Assembly: GCA_037783545.1 (NCBI GenBank)
Contig: JBBELK010000218.1
Coordinates: 1,240,001 to 1,304,000 of the forward strand
DNA length: 64,000 nucleotides
Reading direction: 5' to 3'
Origin: Henricia sp. BOLD:AAB3569
Taxonomy: Eukaryota > Echinodermata > Asteroidea > Spinulosida > Echinasteridae
The notes under the pieces are model-generated. The model made no database searches and was not told where the DNA came from. It worked only from the letters and a program-made list of their open reading frames with translations. The position numbers and the translations under genes were made by a program. Below, in pieces: positions 18,846 to 29,925 of this stretch. Positions within the stretch are counted from its first letter, which is position 1, and each line of letters begins with the position of its first letter.

Positions 18846-18964
18846 CACAACGCTGTGTTTCGAGGGATAGAAAGTGCGTAGGTCTTTTCCTGTATTTAAT
18901 CACATTACTAATGTACGCCGAAAAAAAATAGTGGAATAGAGCACATTCGAGCTCGCAAATATTG

Positions 18965-19160
18965 ATACTATATACGCTTTACCGTTAGACTACCAAGCAA
19001 CTCGTTAAACCCTCTAATTTTCTTCCTTTTATTTAACAACCCCCGAGGGCGCTGTATAGAGAATATTCATATTCATATTTATTTGAACCAATCAGAAGCA
19101 GAGAACATTCTCAATGCCCTCAACCCTCCCAGAAAAAATATCCCCACCCACCCCCGCGTA
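18965..19160 (-). repeat. Repeat family P, second copy
   Basis: Shares tatacgctttaccgttagac, ttccttttatttaacaaccc, gaatattcat and accaatcagaag with 2655-2935. Its tRNA-like part is more decayed. Confidence 0.5.
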
Positions 19161-20464
19161 TGACCAAACAATTGCGCTGCCTCATGGATGTGACGGCAAA
19201 AACATCGAACTTCCTGTATTTAATAACATTACTAATGTACGCCGAACTACAGCTGACAATTCTTATTTGAAATCCCCAGAGAGTTTGCTATTGATCTGAA
19301 TAAACTTGGTATTTTGCTGTTCACCTCGCGAGAACAAAACAGCGACATTGTGCATGTTATGTTTGGGTTTGTTCATCCAACGTTCGAAGGAAAATGCCAA
19401 TTTTGCTCGGGCATTACCTGTGGAAATTTTTCAACGTTTACTCATTCCGGTCCTCACTGGTCCAACATTGGTAAATTAAGTGGAAAACCCCGGGGAAGGA
19501 CGATTGTTTTGTATAATTGAATTCACAAGACTTCAGAGTTAACTGCAAATAAATGCGAAACTGCCGTCGGGCTGAAACCTCAAAGCTACTTGGCGAGGAA
19601 AAAAGTTATTTTATAAAACGGATGTTACTTGATATAGTTGCGTTTTTCTTATCTTTATTGCTGACTTTATATTAGAGAGAAAAATGAAAAACTAGACCGT
19701 GTTCGTCAACCGGCAACAGGCCAAAATGAAAAACGGGGTGATGACGTCATAATGATATGCATTGACCCCGCTATGTCATAGCGAGGAGACAGTCACTATT
19801 TTGCAAAGCAAGTTGCATGCTTTCAGCATAGCATAAGCCACCAGTCGTTATTTTTCTGTACGGTGTATTTTCTCCGTGGTTTACACTGAATTCATTTTTG
19901 ATATCAATAAAATGCCAGCTTCGTGCCTTGTTGGTGGTAACACTTGCAACAACTCTGTCAGTGGAAAATCCGCGGTTCCGTGCGTGCACACAACGTGTAC
20001 GTGTTTGCTGCGAGGAGCTAGGTACACGACCACAGTCAGTGAAGCAGCTCTGTGTGTCTCCTTGCTATGACGTCACATACACATAGCTCGAGTTGGTTGA
20101 CGTGACCTTACGTTTTCTGTTTCGCGTGTAAAGAGTCTCGGAAAAAGACTTAGATTTTCTGACTATTCCAGAATGAAATTCTGAATAAAATGTTCTTAGT
20201 ACATAAAGTACTATATACTAAGAAAGGAATACTGTTGACAACCATGAAAGTGAAGGGAGATTTCCACCCACCTTTAAATGATGGCATTTTGAGGGCAGTT
20301 TTATACATTAAACTCCGTCACTAGAAGCTTACTTATTCAAGTCCTATGTGTGAAACAACAATTTAAAAATTGATTAAAAAATTGTTAAAGTCAGTGTATG
20401 CAAATACAAAAAAATAAAATTGTACCAAATGATGAGGATGGTAAAAATCAACCTAGGCCTATGT
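19161..20464. other. Intergenic DNA, nothing recognised
   Basis: 1.3 kb without supportable exons or terminal repeats. 19900-20110 is somewhat GC-richer, but no splice-bounded frame stands out. Confidence 0.45.
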
Positions 20465-20610
20465 GTGAGTCAGCTCCAGGAACTTTCCCCCAAAAATATT
20501 TGCCCGTCGGATTTTTTATGTCAGCTTGTTGCGGATAGGCGGGCACACAGAAAATGTATTTGTTAATATTTTGTGTGTGTGTGTCAGAGCAGGGAGGGGT
20601 TTTGACCTCC
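20465..20610 (+). repeat. Family L miniature element, decayed
   Basis: ctccaggaactttcccccaa, cgtcggattttttatgtcagc, tgttgcggataggcgggcac and tcagagcagggaggggtttt match the better copy at 29707-29925. Confidence 0.6.
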
Positions 20611-21357
20611 AAAACACTGCGCAAAACTGTGCAAATTAAGCCACCGTTTGGTTCAGGCTGGTTCTGTGGCTATACTGCGCAGAAAACGGAATCACAATAT
20701 ACTATGGTAGTAAAGGGACTATAGTTTTATTAGGACGCCCCTTGTCCGACAAAATTGCGTGCACGAGCACATATTCATATATAAATTCGTCTTCAACTGT
20801 CGTTTTCTCATAAGAAAATAAATCATATTGGGCGGATGCGGGAATCATTGCATTGGGCATTTACAGAACCACTTCAATAATCCACTTAAGTAAGGTTTTT
20901 GTTTCCGGTCAAATGGTTGACCGACATTGGTTGATGGATTTTTGGACATTGTAAATCCCGCATACGGGCTTTAACTGCCCATAAACAAAGCTTTGTGTTT
21001 TTATTCCCAAATCCATCCATTTCTCACGATGACGTTATAAGTCAATCCTATGGGCTGTGTATTACCTTTAAAAGATTTCGTTATCAAGCATTGACGTACG
21101 AAGCCAACGAAAGAAACCACCCTATAGTGCAGGACCCAATTACGCAGAATAGCCTTCGGTAAATTGTCTAGACTTGATGTCAAGTCGGTATCTAGACTTG
21201 TTTCCAAGTCTAGTCGACGTCCAGTATACGTGTCAAAACCAAAATATATAATACTGTACATAAAAACGTGTGCGGTAAAATGGCGTCAGACGTACCAAAA
21301 CACGACAGTTTACCGACGTACTTGAGCCTAGTATGACCATATACACTGAGGGCCTAC
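20611..21357. other. Intergenic DNA with a TCTAGACTTG cluster
   Basis: At 21163-21215 the words tctagacttgatgtcaagtc and tctagacttgtttccaagtc form nested inverted repeats next to AGTCGACGTCCAG, a word also found at 45818-45830. No gene seen. Confidence 0.4.
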
Positions 21358-22066
21358 AGTTGAAGTCAAAAGTTTGCATACAACTGTGTTAAAACCGGTG
21401 TGCTTAAACTTGCGTTGTCACCATTTTTGTAACAGTCTTTATACCTAAGTCACAATTAAAGCGGAGGCCGGGCGGCGTGTGCGATTTATAGGCATCGGCC
21501 GGCGTGTAGAGGTCGGCGAAAGATCGCGCGATTGGGCGATCACAGTCACAATTAAACGTACCCCGCAAGCTGCCATGACGGAATGGGGTCGATTTCTTGG
21601 CCCGTTTATCGGCCGGTGTCCGGCAGGCACTCGTCCGATGTCCTGCCTATGTCACTGCGATATATACCCCGGCCGATGTCTGGCCGATTTCCGGCCGGGC
21701 GCCGCCAAGTCGGCCGGACGCCGGGCGGGGCGATCAGTTTGCGATGCGAAACGCCGCACCAGGTTTTAAGTCCGAGTTAAAAGTAACTCGATGCCCGCCC
21801 GATGCCCAAAAATGACCCAGCAGCCGCAAGGAGTCCCGTGGGGCCCGAGCCGAAAATGCCTAGAAATCCGTCGCAAACTACTCGCAAACCCATCGCAAGC
21901 TAATTGTGACTGGGGTATTACTAAAGTCGTGATTTTGTGGAATTCCTCACGTGCTTGCAATACTTAAAACATAGCTTGCACACCTTGCAATGGTTCGGGT
22001 AGTCCTGTTTAACATTTTGGGTGATGATGGTAGTGGTGTACATGTATGTACTTCTGGCTTTAACTA
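21358..22066 (+). mobile_element. Tc1-like miniature element carrying a nested GC-rich insert
   Basis: Left end CAGTTGAAGTCAAAAGTTTG, right end the inverse of TAGTTAAAGCCAGAAGTACA, resembling the Sleeping Beauty-type Tc1 inverted repeat. Its outer parts are homologous to 44182-44618. The interior is replaced by the GC-rich element at 21449-21910. No transposase frame. Confidence 0.65.
21449..21910. mobile_element. Nested GC-rich element
   Basis: Bounded by GTCACAATTA and its inverse TAATTGTGAC, with a further internal GTCACAATTA at 21545. Strongly GC-rich (repeated ggccgg/cggccg words) inside an AT-rich host element, and absent from the homologous copy at 44182-44618. Long frames on both strands inside it are composition-driven. 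Confidence 0.5.
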
Positions 22067-22069
22067 TAT

Positions 22070-22209
22070 ACCGTATCGAATAGCCGCCATTTCGTGGGGC
22101 ACCTTTTGTTACTTAAACAGTTCAACAATGGAAGCACAATATGTGCAACCATGCATGTCCTCAAGGAACAAAGAAACTGCCCCATGAAATGGCGGATATT
22201 CGATACGGT
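22070..22209. mobile_element. CCGTATCGAATAGCC miniature element, copy 1
   Basis: 140 bp. Left arm ACCGTATCGAATAGCCGCCA then tttcgtggggc; right arm is the near-exact inverse. Nearly the same sequence is at 27163-27303, and a right half at 37228-37283. Confidence 0.8.
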
Positions 22210-22234
22210 CTATACCAGGTCCATACCCAGCACG

Positions 22235-22425
22235 AATCGATATAATGTGGCAAAGGGAATCACCCCCGCCCTATTCCTCAACACACTCTCCCTTTTGTTA
22301 ACGCACCAACTCCCCCTAAAAACTGAAAGGAATTCCTTTGGAATTCCTTGGATGTTTGAGCAACAATAGGGGAACAATGGTAGGGGAGATACTCTCTGCT
22401 ACATATCGTGCTGCATATGTATGTC
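22235..22425 (+). repeat. Family I miniature element, copy 2
   Basis: acacactctcccttttgtta, gcaccaactccccct, gaattccttggatgtttgag and acatatcgtgctgcatatg match the copies at 884 and 43425. The left boundary is fused to the preceding element. Confidence 0.6.
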
Positions 22426-22439
22426 CATATAGCAATCAG

Positions 22440-22829
22440 ACAGTATCAGAACGTATACGTCCACTTTGTTTAATGAGAATGAAAATCAACGAAAGAGATA
22501 TTATTTTATTTCCTGCGGGTACACTTATACTAGTTTGAAGGACGCGATTCGCAGAACCAGCAAAAAGGCCTGCATGTGCTCCAATCCCAGCCACGCACCT
22601 TCCTTTAACGTCACACATGACGTCACAGCCTGCCAACGTTCCGCCCAATTACCGTCTGTCCACTGAAAATTGACACTTTTCAAGCGATGACCAGCTTAGA
22701 TAACAACGAAGAGTAAACAAAAACACGGCAGAGCTGAATGATAATTCTCGACTGTTAAACCTAAGGCTGCCTTTCCTTGTGGACAGGTATTACGTTGGAT
22801 GTGAAGAATAATTCGTTCTTCCAATTTAT
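22440..22829. other. Spacer, nothing recognised
   Basis: No supportable gene. A TGACGTCA site occurs at about 22619. Confidence 0.35.
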
Positions 22830-23051
22830 GTTGATTGGGTTTGCAGCCCCTACTTGTGACCGCGTGGGTTTCCCCGGGAGATTTCTCTGCGGATTTCCTC
22901 CCACTTCTAAAACTGCATCTCCTTCTTCATCATCTCAAATTGATAATAAAGTATAGTTAAAGCTAAAACTGTATAGCTGATAGCGTGCGGACCTTAATTT
23001 TTGCCTAATAAGCCAAAAAATTACTTAAAACAAAAACAACAACAACAACAT
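22830..23051 (+). mobile_element. SINE family R, 5'-truncated
   Basis: Starts within the gattgggtttgcagcccc block, continues through tcctcccacttctaaaactg, agtatagttaaagctaaaac, and ends in (AAC)n at 23033-23050. The tRNA head is missing, as after incomplete reverse transcription. Confidence 0.7.
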
Positions 23052-23075
23052 AGTTAGTGATGGTTTCGTTCAGTC

Positions 23076-23449
23076 TTAAAGGTGCTTGACCAGATCAATT
23101 TTGGACTCCCCGCCCCCAACCCCCAACCCCCACCTATACATGTATATGGGTGTTGAGATTTTGACACCATATTATGTGTTGTTTTTTTCTCATTACCACT
23201 TTGAAATTTCGCGCTCCTAATCCACTTATTTTCAAGGATATCGTCAACAAACCACCGATGTTTTGTAAACTAATTTATCCGTTCCATAAAGCAATGCAGT
23301 GATTACACCAATCTTTTTGCTTCCACATCCAAATTGGAGATTGCAAATTCATTTTTTTTTCCATGGATAGTATTTTGGGAAGACATTTTATATGATTGTT
23401 GGATCAGAACGAAATCCATTTTCTTGAAATATCTGAACAGCTCCTTTAA
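23076..23449 (+). mobile_element. Family E element, complete copy
   Basis: TTAA at both edges; ends TTAAAGGTGCTTGACCAGAT and the inverse of TTAAAGGAGCTGTTCAGATA. Interior shared with 15230, 30518, 36025 and 41352. Confidence 0.75.
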
Positions 23450-23625
23450 GTTGGAACTAAAACCCTTATTCCCGTTTCATCGAGAGCAAAATGGGGTTTG
23501 GCAAAGGTTTGAAAACAAATATTCCAAATGGATTCCCGAGGTAAAATCCACTGCGCATTTTGTCGCGGTCATTATATTAAAGGACGTGTGAAATAGGGTT
23601 TTTATTAAATATAATAATAGTAGAG

Positions 23626-24129
23626 GGTGTGTTTTGCACATTTCTGTCAATTTCAGAAAATTTGATTGTTCCGTTTTGGTATAATTGCAAGTTTTCAATT
23701 TTTATGCTATAATGAGAATTTCCATATTCATGAGCAAATCCGTGATGTCATCTCAGGACAACAGAGGAAATCTCCATTGACTTGGGTACAAAGTTTTTGT
23801 CATTTTCAGTGACTTCTTGGTGTTATGATCCGTATCAGTTTACTGAGTTTGTTTAGTAAGTCAAGTTTGTTTGGGTCAGAAATGGACCAGTGGGCTACTG
23901 CTATAGTTACTGTTTGAAATGTAATGTACTTACTTTGTTTTTCAACTGTGGGTTCCCTCCATGACTAGCAATAAACAGCGCCCTCGTCTGTCAAGAAAAG
24001 TAGAGAAAATGTCACTTCTTTCTAAAATGAAAACAAATTTCAGTTTGCCCCTTTGTCTGCAACACTTTGATCTTCTGATTCGTGTATAAAAACAAATGGT
24101 TGATAATTTTAACTTCACTAAACCTTTAA
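23626..24129 (+). repeat. Diverged family F-related element
   Basis: gagaatttccatattcatga, gtgatgtcatctcaggacaa and a terminal cctttaa (24124-24130) follow the order of family F. The reading frame seen in other copies is closed here. Confidence 0.45.
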
Positions 24130-24951
24130 GGCCATCCATACGTGGCCGTGCAACAAACGTTGCAAACTTGCGCACGAAGCATTATAATAGCTCTGGGCAA
24201 ACTACTTATCTTGATTTCATCATTTCTAAGCTTTTGTTTCAGCAAAATTAAAAAAAAATCGAAAGTGTTGCCCACGGGAAATGATATCTGTGACATTAAA
24301 ACTAATACTCGGATCCGCATGTTTGCTACAGTATATAGAAATTAAAGGAACATATTGTAAACTGAAGAATTAAATGTGAGCCGCTCCACTGAAATAGGCG
24401 CTTGTCGCACATGGCCAGAACTGAGATAATGGCTAATTCATGCATGTATGTCGAGTAGGGCATTTTTTATTTAAATGAATAAATACTACCAGAATACTAC
24501 CAGTTTTTTTCAGTGTTTTTCCAAAACATATATCTTCGTGAAACTAGGCTATATAGTTTGGCAAAAACAATGGGAAAAGCACAGATATTCCATGCTTATT
24601 TTCATTGCCTTCGGCAAGGGTTGGCACTATATCCCATACACCAGAAGAACACATGTTTTCCTATAGGTATAGGGCTTTTGGAGTGAGAATTTGCATGGTT
24701 GCTAAGGACATATATGCCTTAACAGAAGTGCAGCCTTATAGCCTACGCCATTTTTCTCTAAAACGTTTCTTAAAAAATTGTATATTTAACGTTTTTGCTC
24801 CTCAATTGACGATGCTGAATTATTCCGAAATCTTTGGCAAACCTTGACAGTCGGACGCTTTTAACGGCAATTTGAGTGCCGCCCCAATTATACAAAATGA
24901 AATGTGTCAATTAACACAATTTCACGGCAATCGACTATACACCGGTCTCAC
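24130..24951. other. Intergenic DNA, nothing recognised
   Basis: No exon or terminal repeats could be supported. Confidence 0.4.
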
Positions 24952-25326
24952 TTAAAGGGCCCCTTATTTAGGATTTTTATCAATGAAATCTATGCTTTAA
25001 AACCACTCTACTCAGTTAAAGTCATAAAAATCTTATTTGAAGCTTGCTTTGGGGGTTAAAACAAAGGTTTTTAGTTTTTATGCTAATGCAAATATGCATA
25101 TTCATGACCAAGGTCACGATGTCACAAGAGGCAAACACAGGAAAATCACATTCAACTGTGCACAAAAGATTCCACTTTTTTCTCAATTTTCCTGAAACTT
25201 TTGTAATCCATGGCTGTTTGAGTTTGTTTTACATGTTGCCAGCTGTAAGACATGACAAAACTGGGGGTAGAAACTGCAGCAATTTGCCACAAGTCCAACT
25301 TGAAGTATTATGTTTTTTCTTTAACT
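24952..25326 (+). mobile_element. Family F element, 3'-truncated
   Basis: Starts TTAAAGGGCCCCTTATTTAG. Close to the copy at 18267 until tatgttttttctttaact, then unrelated sequence. The open frame from 25044 reads through this break into unrelated DNA, so the long hybrid frame is not a gene. Confidence 0.7.
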
Positions 25327-25594
25327 GCGGATATAAGCTATATGGCAGACAGTTAAAACGACTGCGTGTTTTCCTGGTAAAAGCATGTAAGATGGCGTTT
25401 AGTCGCCATTATACAGGATCCATAATAGTTGTCAAAGTATATAGGACCTGTCTCAGAACACATTTCGCACCCTCAAAATCGCCCCAAATATACCCCAATT
25501 TTCGGGGTCCCTGTGCCCTTTTTCAAAAAGACTCTGGCGCGTCAATTTTGTTCGAGCACCGAGTGTCGCTGCTATATTTGAGATTTGTCTACGT

Positions 25595-25755
25595 GTATTC
25601 ACCACTTGCACGGAACCGCCATATTGGAAAAACAGCCAGGCTTTCCTTGCGTCGTTACCATGTCGGTTGCTGTGACATTGACTTCTGTCCATTGTAAAAT
25701 ATGATGTATGCCAAGAAAGTCTCGTTTTGAACGCGACCGTGCAAGTGGTGAATAC
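25595..25755. repeat. Perfect 19-bp inverted repeat
   Basis: GTATTCACCACTTGCACGG at 25595-25613 and its exact inverse at 25737-25755, 123 bp apart. Could bound a small element. Confidence 0.7.
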
Positions 25756-26705
25756 CTCAACACACTTTAACCTCGTGCTATAAACCACACCCCAAAAGAA
25801 AAGAAAAAACATGCTGTGGTTGGAATGCTGTGATCTTAACACAACTCGACGTGCATTTTTAATGCTGCGAATTGCCGTTTAAAGTCAATAAGTAATTTTC
25901 TCCATGCACGCGTCACCATTTAAGCAAAGTGAAGCAATCTTCTGTGATTTTCCCCCTGGAACGTGCAACTTGAAGTAGATGGATATCTTTACGGATGCAT
26001 GTTCGGTTAGGCGTGACTAATTAGGCACGGTGGAAATCATTTTGTATTGTACAAATACGTGTCGCAGGGCGATTATGAGTGATATCCTACAATTATTTTA
26101 TTGACCTGTACTGTAGTAAGTGTGTGTATATTTTCAAATAGATGCAAAGTTCTTATGTAAAGGTAAATGACGTGCTTGTACGTGTAATCATGATGTAATT
26201 ACGAGCCCGAGTACTCGTGCGTCTCTCTATCGTTAATCGTTAATGCACCTGTCAATTGTTCCTCTCACCCCTCACCCCTGTCAACTGAGCCAATGAGCGC
26301 TAGGTACCCGTTTTGCACGCGCGCGTGTATGCAAGTCACCTACAGTTCCCATAGGACAATCCGACCAATCACATCGCCTGTGGCGTTGTGGTCTCGTTCA
26401 TTATCAATGTATAGGTACGGCACTTACAATTACTTCGAAAATATCCCATTGAGCTCCATGTAAATGCGTTTAAATTTGACAAATTGTTTACATGTATTAC
26501 ATCCGAGTTTTGTACGGAACGAATATAATTTCCATTAGATTTGATTTATTTGCTGTTTAATTTACCCCGTGAATTCCACCTTACACCGGAGCGTTCTTTT
26601 AGCCATCACGTGATACACGAGTCTGCCCCGGTGGCAGCCACCACTGCCCGAGCTCGCGGGCGGGTATGGTGTCAGTTACCATGTGGAAGTTGCGAGCAGT
26701 AAAAC
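25756..26705. other. Intergenic DNA, CpG-richer towards the right
   Basis: Contains a fragment of family K at 26241-26260 (atgcacctgtcaattgttcc). From 26580 to 26700 the sequence is CpG-rich with a CACGTG E-box at about 26608, which could be promoter DNA for the small frame at 26706. Confidence 0.35.
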
Positions 26706-26819
26706 ATGGCGGACAGTTTGAAATCGCGACGCGAGTACGAAGAAAAACACATACATGTATTTATGACACAAATAGGAGGGAATATGGGTGTAAATACAAT
26801 TTGCTTAATCAGTAGTTAA
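26706..26819 (+). CDS. Possible first coding exon (37 codons)
   Basis: ATG in good context (AAACATGGC, A at -3 and G at +4) opens MADSLKSRREYEEKHIHVFM and runs to TAA at 26817-26819. The first ~17 residues have a charged, exon-like composition in CpG-rich DNA; the rest looks non-coding. The only nearby donor-like sites (GTATTT, GTGTAA) are poor, and no downstream exon was found. Could equally be chance. Confidence 0.2.
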   Translation: MADSLKSRREYEEKHIHVFMTQIGGNMGVNTICLISS

Positions 26820-26902
26820 TTGTCTGTGGGCAATGACAGTTTGTTACGGTACCATTTGGACAACAAATTTCGCGTGGGGCCGGGTTAATTTTTTCCTCGT
26901 GG

Positions 26903-27030
26903 GTCAAACGATGACAGTGGTTATAAAAGCTCCACCTGGCAACAACCTTTGACCTGACATGTGTTCCCAGAATTCAAAGCGAAACCCCGTGTCATTCGTT
27001 TTGCATCTTCTGGAGGCTTCCCCTGCATGG
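26903..27030 (-). repeat. Family O repeat, copy 1
   Basis: cacctggcaacaacctttga, cccagaattcaaagcgaaac and gtcattcgttttgcat are the inverse of 37880-37990. No terminal repeats resolved. Confidence 0.55.
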
Positions 27031-27162
27031 TTTGAACCCCGTGTTACACGGCGCGCGGTGTAAGCATCTCGAGCGCCCCTATTATACACGAAGAAGCACA
27101 TGACTATCACTTCGTAATGCCGTATGGGAAAACACAAAGCTACAATAATCAACATTTAATAG

Positions 27163-27303
27163 AACGTATCGAATAGCCGCCATTTCGTGGGGCACCTTTT
27201 GTAACTTAAACCGTTCAACAATGGAAGCACAATATGAGCAACCATGCATGTCCTCAAGGAACAAAGAAACTGCCCCACGAAATGGCGGCTATTCGATACG
27301 GTC
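27163..27303. mobile_element. CCGTATCGAATAGCC miniature element, copy 2
   Basis: Same arms and central gttcaacaatggaagcacaa as 22070-22209, with only a handful of differences, so both moved recently. Confidence 0.8.
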
Positions 27304-27804
27304 TATTACAGATGCAACTCAAGTTTGGACTGAACCCAGGACAACACCCATTTCTATGCCATTCACGACTTCTCGCGCATAGCAAAACTGCAAAAACCTG
27401 CCCGCGCTATGCTTTCTTTCATTATATTCATGGTGCGTCGTCACTTAGGACCGGTAAATATTTGAAGAGTTATCCGTCGCCTCGTTCCTCGCCTGAAACC
27501 GTGTTTTCACAACCACGTATGACGGAAATCAATTTGTTAAACAGCGGACATTGGTGGGCAGAAAGGTCCACAAAATCACCAAACGACCGAAAATCATGAT
27601 TTTTTTTCTTTCAAGGCGCAGACACAACCATGGTTTATATATAGACCTCGCCCCTGGCCCTCGGCATAATGTTATAAATTTTGCGGCATGCAGCAAACAT
27701 AGCGCATGATATACAAGAAGACTTAATTAAATGTGGCTGCTATATAAGTCTGTTTTCAATACTGGAGAGACTTTTTCACTAGGATCATAACTCTGTGCAA
27801 TGCT
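27304..27804. other. Spacer, nothing recognised
   Basis: No supportable gene or repeat boundaries. Confidence 0.4.
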
Positions 27805-28449
27805 AGTTATCTTCTCTCAAAACAAAAGAAATATCATTAAGACATATCTAAGAAGATAACTTAAGCAACAAATAGTGCAACAACACATTCTGAAAACCAC
27901 AGTGTTAATAATTACGTCGGGTAAGGGCAAAAACAACCTTACCTAACATTCAATTTCCCCGACGCAAGTCTAAATCAATTTCTGACTAATTGCAATCCCC
28001 GTTGCGAAATGATTCGAACCGGCCATTCAACACCGGCTAGCTCGGTGATCGAGTGGTTAATACGTCTGCCTTGTATGCAGGAGGTCGTGGGTTCGAGTCC
28101 CACCCGAGCACGCTATGAAGTTGTTCATAGTTTCTCAGGAAAGCACCGAGTATATACAGTGTTAATAATTACGTCGGGTAAGGGCAAAAACAACCTTACT
28201 TAACATTCAATTTCCCCGACGCAAGTCTAAATCAATTTCTGTACAAATTTCCTATTTAACGTATGTAACATAGGACACATACTTTGTGACATTTTTTGGT
28301 GTCCTTGTTACATATGGTATATTAGAAATTTGCACACAGGGCTTTCAGAAAGGTAATGTTGTGACACTATTCATTGCAGTTCTTTAGCTGAAGTTATCTC
28401 CTTAGATCTATCTTCAGATATTTCTTTTGTTTTGAGAGAAGATGAATGA
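27805..28449. mobile_element. Inverted-repeat element with internal duplication and tRNA-like core
   Basis: Outer arms are inverse of each other (ttatcttctctcaaaacaaa and aagaaatatc, then further imperfect matches to about 27895; right arm 28345-28449). Inside, an ~84-bp block occurs twice in direct order (about 27900-27983 and 28158-28241) with one difference (acctaac/acttaac); the block itself folds (GTAAGG…CCTTAC, and CGTCGGG…CCCCGACG). Between the copies is the tRNA-like sequence. Confidence 0.6.
28039..28111 (+). tRNA. tRNA-Thr(TGT)-like sequence, probably a pseudogene
   Basis: Acceptor 6 of 7 pairs (GCTCGG/CCGAGC, outer A·A mismatch), anticodon stem TCTGC/GCAGG, loop CTTGTAT (anticodon TGT), T arm GTGGG-TTCGAGT-CCCAC perfect. 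The D stem (ATCG/ATAC) does not pair. A and B boxes remain, so transcription by Pol III is possible. Sits between two direct repeats, which suggests mobile origin. Confidence 0.4.
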
Positions 28450-28508
28450 CATTGTACAGAGATATAATCCTGGAGGAAAAGGTCTCTCTAGTATTGAAAA
28501 CAGACACA

Positions 28509-28989
28509 TATAGAAAACTAGAGTGCGCACTCCCAATACACGATGTGCCGATATGGATATGGACGCCGCCATTTTGGCTTAACGCTATTATGGGTACTCG
28601 GTGGGCAAAAGGGTTTTGCCTACTTTGCACTCATAATGCACCTATCAATTGTTCCCCACCCCCCGCGCTGCCCCACCCCCTAGTTTGGGTTTGGTCACGT
28701 TTTTCATGCCCCAGGGTGGGGCATTTGACCCATCTTCTGTGCATATTTTGCGCATGTTTTGCACCCGAGGGTGGGGATTTTTGTCACCTAAATGTTGCCC
28801 CAGGGGTGGGGATTTTGTCACGCAAAAAGTGACAATCCCCACCTCTTAGGTGGGGTAGCCAGGGAGGGGGGGGGGGGGGGGGAGGGGGGAAGGGAGGGGT
28901 GCATAACGTTAAGCAAACATGGCGCCGCCCACATCAGCACAGTCCACAAACGTGACTTGAATAGCCAGTGCACACTCTAGTTTTCTATA
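28509..28989. mobile_element. Outer miniature element hosting family K
   Basis: Ends TATAGAAAACTAGAGTG and its exact 17-bp inverse; the next inner blocks cgccgccattttgg…taacg and gttaa…atggcgccgc also mirror each other. Family K (28636-28904) sits in the middle. Confidence 0.65.
28636..28904. mobile_element. Family K element with G/C tracts, copy 1
   Basis: Starts ATGCACCTATCAATTG and ends GGGTGCAT. Interior cacgtttttcatgccccagg, gtggggcatttgaccc, gaggtgggg-type blocks match 42727-43046 in inverse orientation. An uninterrupted G tract of about 18 sits at 28865-28882. The right TIR lacks its inner caattgata. Confidence 0.7.
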
Positions 28990-29077
28990 AATACCTCTAT
29001 GGTGCACATGCACAGCCTAACTGCCTACGGAAGGTGTGCAAAGAATCGTGCAGCCTGTACACAGATGCGAACCAACT

Positions 29078-29262
29078 AAGCAAGTCGTTTGCAAACGAAA
29101 TAATTTCATCTTCATGGATTGTTTTCTGGTAAAATGATATCATCTCAGGCGGAAACATTTCATTGGGTAGTTGATATTTCAATCTTTACTTTGAGGAAGG
29201 TTTTCCCTGTCAACTCGTTGATTAACTTTTAGTTCATTACAAATGATACAGTGGGCCTTTAA
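29078..29262 (+). repeat. Family D element, 3' part
   Basis: cgtttgcaaacgaaataatt, catcttcatggattgttttc and acagtgggcctttaa match the right third of 50753-51267. Confidence 0.7.
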
Positions 29263-29706
29263 AGGGGATTTCAAGTGAGCACTAGATACAACAGATACAC
29301 AGGTAAACCGGTGTATATCGTGCTTTAATTTGATATGAAGGTCAAAAAAATTGACACACGGAAAACGTATACGAGCTTCCTAAAATGCTGCGATTGTGTA
29401 GCGGTGTGCTCGCGTGATCTACGCCATATTGCCCGGAAATTGATACGACACTGCTTCAAAGGGACACATTGCTTTGGATTGGGCGCATTTGGGCTACAAA
29501 AATAAACGGACATGGTTGGAAAGATTATCAAAAAGTAGAATATAAAGATTCACATAAACATACATTCAAATTGTATGGTCTGTTTAATTTCGTGTCAAAA
29601 GAATTTTCGCCATTTTGTATAATTTAGAACCAAATTTTTGACTCCACAAAATGGCGGAACGTGACCCGTAGTCGCATATTAGTCGCATCTTGTTGAAGCC
29701 AGGCCC
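29263..29706. other. Spacer, nothing recognised
   Basis: No gene or repeat boundary could be supported. Confidence 0.4.
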
Positions 29707-29925
29707 AGGGGCGGATCCAGGAATTTTTCCAGGAGGGGGTTTTGTCACCAGGGAGGGGTTTTGCCCATCAGATTTTTATGTCTGCTTGTTTCGGACAGAC
29801 GGACACGCAAAAAATGCATTACATTATATTTGTTGGTGTCGGAGCAGGGGGGGGGGGGGGGGGGGGGGTTTGACCCCCAAACCCCCCCCCCCCCCCCACC
29901 CCCCCCCCCTCTGGATCCGCGCCTG
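29707..29925. mobile_element. Family L miniature element with G and C tracts
   Basis: Ends CAGGGGCGGATCCAG and CTGGATCCGCGCCTG. Contains a ~22-base G tract (29847-29868) and facing C tracts (29884-29908), so the single strand can fold back or form G-quadruplexes. A decayed relative is at 20465. Confidence 0.7.

Noticed and set aside
25044-25697. 217-codon plus-strand frame
   Set aside because: Starts in a truncated family F element and runs across its breakpoint into unrelated DNA.
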